From Mycobacterium kubicae (lineage in GTDB: Bacteria; Actinomycetota; Actinomycetes; Mycobacteriales; Mycobacteriaceae), in contig NZ_CP065047.1 of assembly GCF_015689175.1 (NCBI RefSeq), positions 3,224,001 through 3,288,000 on the forward strand: DNA of 64,000 nucleotides, written 5' to 3'. Made by a program: the position numbers and the translations under genes. This document shows, in pieces, positions 56,713 to 64,000 of this stretch (position 1 is the stretch's first letter; every line of letters begins with the position of its first letter). The notes beneath the pieces were generated by a model that saw nothing but the letters and a program-made list of their open reading frames with translations, made no database searches and had not been told where the DNA came from.

Positions 56713-56723
56713 AGCCTGCTGCG

Positions 56724-57671
56724 CTACTTGACCGTCGGCAGGTCGGGGCTCGACACGTCGTAGGTGCGTCCGGGCTGCGTGAGCAGGGCCGCCAGCTTCT
56801 CGGCTTTCTCTTTGGCCCGGTCGGTGGTCCCCCAGATCACCAGTCGCCCGTCGGAGAGGGTGAGGGTGATCGAGGACACCGACGGGGCGGCGATGCGGCC
56901 CACCTGTCCGGACACCTCGGGCGGCAACGCGGCCAGCACCTGCAGCGCGGCCAGGGTGGGCGGGTCGGTGGGGCCGGGGTTGTCGACGTCGATGTAGGGC
57001 AGCGCCGGTGGCGGCGGATCGGTGGCGAAGTCCACGCCGTCGTGGTCGAACAGGTGCGGGCCGTCGGGAAAGTCCTTGACCACCACCGGGACTCGCTCGA
57101 CGATGGTGATCCGCAGCGCCGAAGGATATTGGCGCTGCACCCGCGCGCTGGCCACCCGCCGGATGGCCGCGACCCGGTCGGCCACCTGGTCGGTGTTGAT
57201 CTGCAGCAGGGGCGTGCCCGGGCGCACCCGGGCGGCGTCGAGGACCTCCTCGCGGCTCACCGTGCCGATTCCGGTGACGACGATATTGCGGGCCGACATT
57301 GCCGGGGTGAAATACAGGATGAGCGCCAGGGCGATGCCCAGGACGGCCAACAGGATCGAGCCGAGCAGCATCCTCAGGCCGCGCACCACGCCGCGGCGCA
57401 CAGGTTTGGGCTCGGCGAGGACCTGCCCCTGGACCTTTCGTTTGGCTTCGCGGCGGGCGTGCTCAATGGCGGTGGCGCGAGCCTGGGCGGCGCGCCGCTC
57501 CGCGCGTTCCCGACGGGCGCGCCGGCGCGGGCCCTCGAAGTCGTCCTTTTCCTCTTCAGACTCTTGGGGGTCTGCCCGGGGCGTCGCGATGATCGGTTCG
57601 GTGGCCGCGGTGTCGTCGCCGACCAGGTCGGTCGGCGGCCCGTCGTGGGGTTCGGCCCCTGCCGACGTCAC
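56724..57671 (-). CDS. ftsQ: Cell division protein FtsQ
   Basis: A 315-residue bitopic protein. A long charged cytoplasmic N-terminus (1-100) with Arg-rich segments is followed by one membrane helix (about 108-130, [18 protein letters not shown]). The POTRA domain (about 132-205, [32 protein letters not shown]) and a beta domain lie outside. It scaffolds the divisome. Its start overlaps the murC stop by 4 nt. It ends with [12 protein letters not shown]. Confidence 0.94.
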   Translation of the reverse strand: MTSAGAEPHDGPPTDLVGDDTAATEPIIATPRADPQESEEEKDDFEGPRRRARRERAERRAAQARATAIEHARREAKRKVQGQVLAEPKPVRRGVVRGLRMLLGSILLAVLGIALALILYFTPAMSARNIVVTGIGTVSREEVLDAARVRPGTPLLQINTDQVADRVAAIRRVASARVQRQYPSALRITIVERVPVVVKDFPDGPHLFDHDGVDFATDPPPPALPYIDVDNPGPTDPPTLAALQVLAALPPEVSGQVGRIAAPSVSSITLTLSDGRLVIWGTTDRAKEKAEKLAALLTQPGRTYDVSSPDLPTVK

Positions 57672-59137
57672 GACGCGCCCCCGGGCGTGCTGCGGTTGCC
57701 CCGCACCCGTAGCGCGGTGATGATCTCGGGTCCGAGCAGAGTCACGTCACCGGCGCCCATGGTGATGATGACGTCGCCCGGGCCCGCCGCGGCGGCCACC
57801 TGCGCGGGCACCGCGGAGAGATCCGGCAGATAGCGCACCGGAACGCTGACGTGCTCGGCGACGCTGGCACCGCTGATACCGGCCAGCGGTTGTTCCCGGG
57901 CGCCGTAGACGTCGAGCACGAACACCTCGTCGGCGGCGTTCAGCGCGCGACCGAACTCCGCGGCGAAAGCCTTTGTCCGCGAATACAAATGGGGCTGGAA
58001 GACCACCAGTGAGCGACCGCCGCCCTGGTCGAGTACGGTGCGCGCGGCGGCCAGCGTCGCGCTGATCTCGGTCGGGTGGTGTGCGTAGTCGTCGAAGACG
58101 CGCACCGAGCCCCGGCCGACTCGCGCGGTGCCGACCAATTCGAATCGCCGGCGCACTCCCTCGAAGCCGGCCAAACCGTCGAGCACTTCGTCGACGCCGG
58201 CGCCGATTTCGAGCGCGGCCAGCAGCGCACCCAGGGCGTTGAGGGCCATGTGGCGCCCGGGCACCGACAGCCGCATCACCCGCGGCCGGGCCTCGTCGCG
58301 CAACTGGATGTGGGCGACGGCCTCGGTGCCGCGCTGTTCCCAATTCACCAGCGCGCCGGCCAGCGGTTCACCCGGTTGGTCCGGCGCAGATCCGTACCGC
58401 AACACCCGGATGCCCAGTTCGGCGGTGCGCTCGGCGAGCGCGGCCGCCCCCGGGTCGTCGATGCACGCCACCAGGGCACCACCCGGCGCCAACCGCTCCA
58501 CGAAGGCGTCGAACACGCCGACGTAGGCCTCGGTGCTGCCGTAGAAGTCCAGGTGATCGGCTTCGATGTTGGTGACCACGGCAACGTTGGGCGTGTATTC
58601 CAGCAGTGAGCCGTCGCTTTCGTCGGCTTCGGCGACGAAGCTGTCCCCGCTGCCGTGATGGGCGTTGGTGCCCGCCTCCCCCAACTCGCCGCCCACCGCG
58701 AAGGACGGGTCACGCCCGCAGTGCTGCAGCGCCACAATCAGCATCGACGTCGTCGAGGTCTTGCCGTGGGTACCGGTGACCATCAAAGTGGTGCGCCCGG
58801 CCATCAGTTTGGCGAGCACCACCGGGCGCAGGATCACCGGGACGCCGCGGCGGCGGGCTTCGACGAGTTCGGGGTTGGTCTTGGGGATCGCGGCGTGGGT
58901 GGTGATGACCGCGGTGGGACCACCGGGCAACAGATCCAAGGACGCCGCGTCGTGCCCGATCCGGATCTGTGCGCCGCGGGCGCGCAGCGCGTGCACCCCG
59001 CGCGACTCCTTGGCGTCTGAACCCGAGACCAGCGCACCGCGGTCCAGCAGGATGCGGGCGATACCGGACATGCCGGCACCGCCGATGCCGACCATGTGCA
59101 CCCGCTGCAGCTCCGGGGGAAGCTGCTCGGCGCTCAC
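57668..59137 (-). CDS. murC: UDP-N-acetylmuramate--L-alanine ligase
   Basis: A 489-residue Mur ligase that adds L-Ala to UDP-MurNAc. The N-terminal Rossmann part begins [20 protein letters not shown]; the ATP loop is [14 protein letters not shown] (about 121-134), [10 protein letters not shown] and [15 protein letters not shown] complete the active site. The start GTG 59135-59137 overlaps the murG stop (GTGA); the in-frame extension to 60031 is a frame through murG and is rejected. Confidence 0.96.
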   Translation of the reverse strand: MSAEQLPPELQRVHMVGIGGAGMSGIARILLDRGALVSGSDAKESRGVHALRARGAQIRIGHDAASLDLLPGGPTAVITTHAAIPKTNPELVEARRRGVPVILRPVVLAKLMAGRTTLMVTGTHGKTSTTSMLIVALQHCGRDPSFAVGGELGEAGTNAHHGSGDSFVAEADESDGSLLEYTPNVAVVTNIEADHLDFYGSTEAYVGVFDAFVERLAPGGALVACIDDPGAAALAERTAELGIRVLRYGSAPDQPGEPLAGALVNWEQRGTEAVAHIQLRDEARPRVMRLSVPGRHMALNALGALLAALEIGAGVDEVLDGLAGFEGVRRRFELVGTARVGRGSVRVFDDYAHHPTEISATLAAARTVLDQGGGRSLVVFQPHLYSRTKAFAAEFGRALNAADEVFVLDVYGAREQPLAGISGASVAEHVSVPVRYLPDLSAVPAQVAAAAGPGDVIITMGAGDVTLLGPEIITALRVRGNRSTPGGAS

Positions 59138-60327
59138 GGCAGTCTCCCGGCCCGGGCCGCGTGGGCGATGTCCAGCGCCGCCTGAGCCACCTGGCGGGCC
59201 GCGTTCGGGTGACCGACCTGGGCGGCGGCCGTGGTCATCGCCGCCAGCCGCGGGGGGTCGGTGAGCAGGGCGGCGGCTTCCCGAGCCACCAACTGCGGCG
59301 TCAACTCCGCATCGGGGACGATCAGGCCCCCGCCCGCGTTGACTACGGGCAAGGCGTTGAGCCGCTGTTCGCCGTTGCCGATGGGCAGCGGGACGTAGAT
59401 GGCCGGCAGCCCGACCGCCGACACCTCGGCGACCGTCATCGCGCCTGACCGGCAGATCGCCAGGTCGGCCGCGGCGTAGGCCAGGTCCATCCGGTCCAGG
59501 TAAGGCACCGCCACATAGGGCGGGTCCCCGGGCTCGGGTGTGCGTAGTTCCAACACGTTCTTGGGCCCGTGGGCGTGCAGCACCGACACACCGGCGGCGG
59601 CCAGCGCGGCGGCCGCGCCGGACACCGCCCGGTTGAGCGAGACCGCGCCCTGCGAGCCGCCGAACACCAGCAGCACCCGCGCGTCCGGGGGGAAGCCGAA
59701 GTAGGCGCGGGCTTGCGCGCGCAGGGCCGCGCGATCGAGCGTGGTGATGGCGTCGCGGACCGGTATTCCGACCACCTCGGCGCCCCGCAGCCCCGACCCC
59801 GGGACCGCGGACAGGATCCGGTCGGCGCTGCGGGCGCCGACCCGGTTGGCCAGCCCGGCGCGGGCGTTGGCTTCGTGGATGACCACCGGGATTCGGCGTC
59901 GCCGCCTGGGCAGGGTGGGCGTCGCGCGGGAGGCCAGGTACGCGGGCAGGGCGACATATCCGCCGAAACCGATGACGACGTCGGCGGCGACGTCGTCGAG
60001 CACCGTGCGGGTTTCGCGGACGGCGCGCCATACCCGCGGCGGCAGTCTGGCCAGGTCGCCGCTGAGTTTGCGGGGCAGCGGCACGGGGGTGATCAGTTCC
60101 AGGTGGTATCCCCGCTCGGGCACCAGCCGCGTCTCCAGTCCGCGCGGGGTTCCCAGCGCGGTGATCCGGACCTGCGGGTCGAGGGCGCGCAGGGCGTCGG
60201 CGACCGCCATCGCCGGTTCCACGTGCCCGGCGGTGCCGCCGCCGGCCAGTACCACCGAGAACGCAGCACCGGCGGGCAGGGGGTGTGCCCCCGACCCGCC
60301 GGCCGGTTTCCTAACCGAGTCGCTCAC
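59134..60327 (-). CDS. murG: Lipid II synthase MurG (UDP-GlcNAc transferase)
   Basis: A 397-residue GT28 glycosyltransferase that adds GlcNAc to lipid I at the inner membrane face. [20 protein letters not shown] (residues 26-45) and [14 protein letters not shown] are the G-loops, [12 protein letters not shown] the acceptor motif, [13 protein letters not shown] another G-loop and [34 protein letters not shown] the UDP-GlcNAc site. The start GTG overlaps the ftsW stop by 4 nt; upstream in-frame DNA is ftsW. Confidence 0.96.
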   Translation of the reverse strand: MSDSVRKPAGGSGAHPLPAGAAFSVVLAGGGTAGHVEPAMAVADALRALDPQVRITALGTPRGLETRLVPERGYHLELITPVPLPRKLSGDLARLPPRVWRAVRETRTVLDDVAADVVIGFGGYVALPAYLASRATPTLPRRRRRIPVVIHEANARAGLANRVGARSADRILSAVPGSGLRGAEVVGIPVRDAITTLDRAALRAQARAYFGFPPDARVLLVFGGSQGAVSLNRAVSGAAAALAAAGVSVLHAHGPKNVLELRTPEPGDPPYVAVPYLDRMDLAYAAADLAICRSGAMTVAEVSAVGLPAIYVPLPIGNGEQRLNALPVVNAGGGLIVPDAELTPQLVAREAAALLTDPPRLAAMTTAAAQVGHPNAARQVAQAALDIAHAARAGRLP

Positions 60328-61916
60328 CCGTAACGCTGACCTTCCAGTGCGCGGACGCGCTGTGTACGGCGCTGGCCGGCGTACCGCTGGCCAGATCCAT
60401 GATGCCTGTCCCGCGAGCGGACGCTGCCCCCGGATCTGGGCGCGGGCTTGCGGGCCGGTTGCTTGGCGGGCTTGCGCGGGGCCGGTCGTTTGCTTCCTTG
60501 CGACGGCGGGCGCTTGCGGTCGCGGAACGTCTCGATCCGGCTGGGCACATACGGCTCGGGCAGCGGCAGGCGCAGCAGCCGGTTGACCTTGTCGTCGCGC
60601 CCGGCGCGCAGCGCGGCCACCGCCTCCGGCTCGTGCCGGGCCGCGTTGGCCATGATGCCGATCATGAACAGGGTTGTGGCCGTTGATGTTCCACCCGCCG
60701 AGATGAGCGGCAGCTGCAAGCCGGTCACCGGCAGCACCCCGATGACGTAGCCGATGTTGATGAACGCCTGACCCAACACCCACAGCGTGGTGGTGGCGGT
60801 CAGCAGCCGCAGGAACGGGTCGGCCGACCGCCGGGCGATCCGCATCCCGGTGTAGGCGAACAGGCCGAACAGCCCCAGCAGGCCCAGCGCGCCGATCATG
60901 CCCAGCTCCTCGCCGATGATCGCGAAGATGAAGTCGTTGTGCGCGTTGGGCAGATAGTTCCACTTGGCCACGCCCTGGCCCAGGCCGTCCCCGAAGATGC
61001 CGCCGTGGGCCAGCGCGAATTTGGCCTGCCGCGCCTGGTAGCCGGTGTCCATCGGGTCGTTGTCGGGGTCGAGCCAGGAACGCACCCGATCCGACCGGTA
61101 GCCCGCGGACATGGCCAGCACCCCGCCGGCGATGACGACGGCCACCAGCGAACTGCCGAAGACACGCAAGGGCAACCCGGCGTACCACAACAGGCCCAGC
61201 AAGATGATGCCCAGCGACACCGTCTGCCCCAGGTCAGGCTGAGCGACGATCAACGCCAGCGAGATCAGCGCGGCGGGAACCAGCGGAATCAGCATCTCGC
61301 GCAGCGACGCGCGTTCCAGCCGGCGCGCGGCCAGCAGATGGGCCCCCCAGATGGCGAACGCGATCTTGGTCAACTCCGACGGCTGCATGGAAAAGCCGGC
61401 GACGACGAACCACTTCCGCGAGCCGTTGGCCAGGTTGCCGATGCCCGGGATGAGCACCAGCACCAGCAGCACCACGGTGATCGCGTAGCTGCTGAACGCG
61501 ATGCGCCGGATGAACCGGATCGACATCCGCAGCGACGCGTAGCACCCGATGAGCCCGATCACCGTCCACAGCACCTGCTTGCCGAAGATCACCCACGGCG
61601 ACCCGTCGGCGCCGTAGGAACGCACCCCCGACGCCGACAGCACCATGATCAAGCCGAGCGAGGTCAGCAGCGCCGCGACGGCGATGATCAGGTGAAACGA
61701 CGTCATGGGCCGGCCCAGCCAGGCGCCGAACCGGGTGCGCGGACCGCCCGGTTCGTAGTCGGCAAAGCCGGTCTCGGGCTTGGCCGCCGTCGGCGCGCCG
61801 GTGTCGGGCGCGTCCGGTTCGGAGGTCTCGGCCCGGGGTTCGTCGGTGACGACGTCCTCCGCCGGTGCGGTGCTGTCGTTTCGCTTGCCCCGGCGCGTCA
61901 GCCGGGTCCATCCCAT
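60324..61916 (-). CDS. ftsW: Septal peptidoglycan polymerase FtsW (SEDS)
   Basis: A 530-residue SEDS glycosyltransferase with ten helices. An N-terminal cytoplasmic extension of about 60 residues precedes helix 1 ([22 protein letters not shown]). Key parts are [31 protein letters not shown] with the catalytic Asp and [12 protein letters not shown]-terminal tail of about 85 residues is Lys/Arg/Pro-rich ([30 protein letters not shown]); in mycobacteria the FtsW tail binds FtsZ. Start at [14 protein letters not shown]. Confidence 0.95.
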   Translation of the reverse strand: MGWTRLTRRGKRNDSTAPAEDVVTDEPRAETSEPDAPDTGAPTAAKPETGFADYEPGGPRTRFGAWLGRPMTSFHLIIAVAALLTSLGLIMVLSASGVRSYGADGSPWVIFGKQVLWTVIGLIGCYASLRMSIRFIRRIAFSSYAITVVLLVLVLIPGIGNLANGSRKWFVVAGFSMQPSELTKIAFAIWGAHLLAARRLERASLREMLIPLVPAALISLALIVAQPDLGQTVSLGIILLGLLWYAGLPLRVFGSSLVAVVIAGGVLAMSAGYRSDRVRSWLDPDNDPMDTGYQARQAKFALAHGGIFGDGLGQGVAKWNYLPNAHNDFIFAIIGEELGMIGALGLLGLFGLFAYTGMRIARRSADPFLRLLTATTTLWVLGQAFINIGYVIGVLPVTGLQLPLISAGGTSTATTLFMIGIMANAARHEPEAVAALRAGRDDKVNRLLRLPLPEPYVPSRIETFRDRKRPPSQGSKRPAPRKPAKQPARKPAPRSGGSVRSRDRHHGSGQRYAGQRRTQRVRALEGQRYG

Positions 61917-61926
61917 ACCCACGCCC

Positions 61927-63378
61927 CTAGACCGCGGCCCGAACCGCGGCGGCGAAGGCCTCGCCACGGTCGGCGTATCCGGTGAATTGGTCGAACGAGG
62001 CACCGGCCGGCGCCAGCAGCACCGTGTCACCGGGGTGGGCGAGTTGCCGGGCCGCGGCCACCGCCGCGGTCATCACGCGAGAGCCGATGGACTCACCGAG
62101 AGCGGTGTCGACTTGTGTCACAGAATTAACAGGAGCCTCAGCTGTCGCATTCATCTCATCATCCTCGCCTGTAACAACGTGGACGACGGGAACTTGGCGC
62201 GCGTGTCGTGATAACGCCTCGGCAAACTCGGCTCGATCCCGGCCGATCAGCACCGCGCCGGCCAGCCGCGGCGCCATGCGGGCGACTTCGGCGTCGATGG
62301 ATGCGCCCTTGAGCAGGCCACCGGCCACCCAGACCACCCGGGGATACGCCAGCACCGAGGCGAGGGCGGCGTGCGGATTGGTGGCTTTGGAGTCGTCAAC
62401 GTAGGTAACGCCGTCGACGACGGCGACGACTTCGGAGCGATGCCGGCCTACTTGGAAGGAGCCGACCGCGGCCGCGATCGCCTCGGCAGGCACCCCGACG
62501 CAGCGGGCCAGCGCTGCTGCGGCCAGGGTGTCGAGCACTCCGACCGGGCCCGGCACCGGTATGGACGCGGCCGGCAGCAACGTCAGGTCGTCGGCGAAGG
62601 CGCGGTCGACCAGCTGGCCCGCGCGCACGCCGAGCTCGCCGGCGGCAGGTTCGCCGAGCCGGAAACCCACCCGCACCGGCGCCGGCGCGGTGCCCAGCAG
62701 CGCGGCCGCGCGGTCGTCGTCCAGTCCGGCCACCGCGACCCGGCCGGTCAGCGCCCGCGCTTTGGCCGCGGTGTAGGCGGCCATCGTGCCGTGCCAATCC
62801 AGGTGGTCTTCGGCGATGTTGAGCACCACCCCGCCCTCGGGCCGCAATGACGGCGCCCAGAACAGCTGGAAGCTGGACAACTCCACCGCCAGCAGTTCGG
62901 CGGGCTGGTCCAGCACGTCGAGCACCGGGCTGCCGATGTTGCCGCACAGCACGCTGCTGCGCCCACCGGCCACCAACATGGCATGCAGCATCGAGGTCGT
63001 CGTGGTCTTGCCGTTGGTGCCGGTGACCACCAACCAGCGCCGCGGCGGGCCGTAGCAACCGGCAACGTCCAGGCGCCAGGCCAGCTCGACGTCACCCCAG
63101 ATCGGCACGCCGGCCTCAGCGGCGGCGGCCAGCACCGGGGTGGTGGGCTGAAAGCCCGGACTGGTCACCACCAGCGCATAGTCGGCGATCTGCTGCACCG
63201 CCTGCGCCGGGCTCAGCGTCGTCACCCCGCTCTCGGCGTAGGGACTGAGCATGGCCGGGTCGTCGTCGCAGACGGTGGGGACGGCACCGAAGCGGGTCAG
63301 CGCCGCCAGGACCGCCCGGCCGGTCACCCGGCCGCCGGCGATCAGCACGGGCGCACCGGGCGCCAGCGGGTCGAGCAC
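61927..63378 (-). CDS. murD: UDP-N-acetylmuramoylalanine--D-glutamate ligase
   Basis: A 483-residue Mur ligase adding D-Glu. It starts with [23 protein letters not shown] at a GTG 1 nt downstream of the mraY stop, and has [14 protein letters not shown] as the ATP loop, [27 protein letters not shown] and [22 protein letters not shown]. The gene is ordered with mraY upstream and ftsW downstream. The extension to 63492 lies in mraY and is rejected. Confidence 0.96.
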   Translation of the reverse strand: MLDPLAPGAPVLIAGGRVTGRAVLAALTRFGAVPTVCDDDPAMLSPYAESGVTTLSPAQAVQQIADYALVVTSPGFQPTTPVLAAAAEAGVPIWGDVELAWRLDVAGCYGPPRRWLVVTGTNGKTTTTSMLHAMLVAGGRSSVLCGNIGSPVLDVLDQPAELLAVELSSFQLFWAPSLRPEGGVVLNIAEDHLDWHGTMAAYTAAKARALTGRVAVAGLDDDRAAALLGTAPAPVRVGFRLGEPAAGELGVRAGQLVDRAFADDLTLLPAASIPVPGPVGVLDTLAAAALARCVGVPAEAIAAAVGSFQVGRHRSEVVAVVDGVTYVDDSKATNPHAALASVLAYPRVVWVAGGLLKGASIDAEVARMAPRLAGAVLIGRDRAEFAEALSRHARQVPVVHVVTGEDDEMNATAEAPVNSVTQVDTALGESIGSRVMTAAVAAARQLAHPGDTVLLAPAGASFDQFTGYADRGEAFAAAVRAAV

Positions 63379-63379
63379 G

Positions 63380-64000
63380 TCAGGCCCCGAGGGTGGCGAG
63401 CCACTCGCCGTAGAACAAGGCCACCCCGAGCCCGCAGCTGATCGCGGTGAGCAGCCAGAAGCGGATGATGACGGTCGTTTCGGCCCAGCCACTCAACTCG
63501 AAGTGATGGTGAAACGGCGCCATCCGGAACACGCGGCGCCCGGTGGTGCGGAAGGCCAGGATCTGCAGCACCACCGAGGTGATCTCGGCGACGAACAGCG
63601 AGCCCAGCACGACGGCCAGGACTTCGGTGCGGCTGGTGACCGACAATCCCGCGATGATGCCGCCCAGCGCCAGCGACCCGGTGTCGCCCATGAAGATCTT
63701 CGCCGGTGCGGCATTCCACCACAGAAAGCCGATGCAAGCGCCGGCGGTGGCCGCGGCGATCAGCGCCAAATCCAGCGGGTCCCGCACGTTGTAGCAACCC
63801 AGACCCGGGGCGGTGACGCACGCGTTGCGGTATTGCCAGAAGGTGATCAGCACGTAGGCGGCGGTGACCATGGCCATGCAGCCCGCGGCCAGCCCGTCCA
63901 GGCCGTCGGTGAAGTTGACCGCGTTGGACCAGGCGCTGACGACCAGCACGCAGAACAGCACGAACAGCCCCGGCGCCAGGGTGACCGTGGCGATCTCCCG
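63380..64000 (-). CDS. mraY: Phospho-N-acetylmuramoyl-pentapeptide transferase MraY (3' part)
   Basis: The last 206 codons of MraY, which makes lipid I from UDP-MurNAc-pentapeptide and undecaprenyl phosphate. [13 protein letters not shown] (Asp pair), [14 protein letters not shown] (metal Asp) and [11 protein letters not shown] (His cluster) are all present, as are five or more membrane helices. The 5' part is beyond the window. It heads the murD-ftsW-murG-murC-ftsQ-ftsZ run. Confidence 0.96.
   Translation of the reverse strand, partial: REIATVTLAPGLFVLFCVLVVSAWSNAVNFTDGLDGLAAGCMAMVTAAYVLITFWQYRNACVTAPGLGCYNVRDPLDLALIAAATAGACIGFLWWNAAPAKIFMGDTGSLALGGIIAGLSVTSRTEVLAVVLGSLFVAEITSVVLQILAFRTTGRRVFRMAPFHHHFELSGWAETTVIIRFWLLTAISCGLGVALFYGEWLATLGA

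Overview
The window is chromosomal DNA of a high-GC mycobacterium. It carries a full Pup-proteasome locus, mycothiol synthesis (mshC), Wag31 polar growth and a mycobacterial dcw cluster, and gene order follows (from memory) M. tuberculosis H37Rv from Rv2094c (tatA) to Rv2156c (mraY). Several H37Rv features are missing: no PE/PPE/PE_PGRS genes, no IS6110 and no toxin-antitoxin pair between pafA and prcA, next to metH, or around tRNA-Leu. A large extra block sits between the pyrD and Rv2140c equivalents. This points to a non-tuberculous mycobacterium.

Layout: (1) 1-10843: tatA (partial), pafC-pafB-pafA, prcA-prcB-pup, dop, two genes of unknown function, mpa; together a complete pupylation/proteasome set. 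(2) 11089-19103: lipoprotein, DUF503 protein, tRNA methyltransferase trmI, an Fe-S RecB-like nuclease, a thioesterase-like protein, a disulfide flavoprotein oxidoreductase, a DUF4126 membrane protein, hisG-hisE, and an NmrA/HxlR pair. (3) 19212-33779: metH, a PAC2 protein, two oxidoreductases, mshC, cysQ, a conserved unit (kinase-like protein, DUF3090 protein, histidine phosphatase, uppP), lipoprotein lppL, a DUF5703-type protein and pyrD. (4) 33776-48124: an accessory block with a bicupin dioxygenase-like gene and divergent GntR regulator, cytochrome bd-type oxidase cydAB, the full selenocysteine machinery (selD, tRNA-Sec, selA, selB), a hemerythrin protein, and a three-subunit formate dehydrogenase whose catalytic subunit has an in-frame UGA (Sec190) followed by a SECIS hairpin. 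(5) 48121-51419: PEBP-family protein, M20 peptidase, tRNA-Leu(GAG), a phosphoribosyltransferase and a small membrane protein. (6) 51475-64000: wag31, yggT, sepF, yggS, yfiH, ftsZ, ftsQ, murC, murG, ftsW, murD, mraY (partial), the division and cell-wall cluster, with several 4-nt start/stop overlaps.

The most notable content is block 4. It combines a selenoprotein formate dehydrogenase, everything needed to decode its UGA, and a quinol oxidase that could take its electrons. Both edges of the block are convergent gene pairs whose stop codons share a CTAG. Coding density is very high; no intergenic stretch exceeds about 300 bases. The longest, upstream of ftsZ and wag31, hold hairpins or palindromes and low-GC promoter-like DNA.
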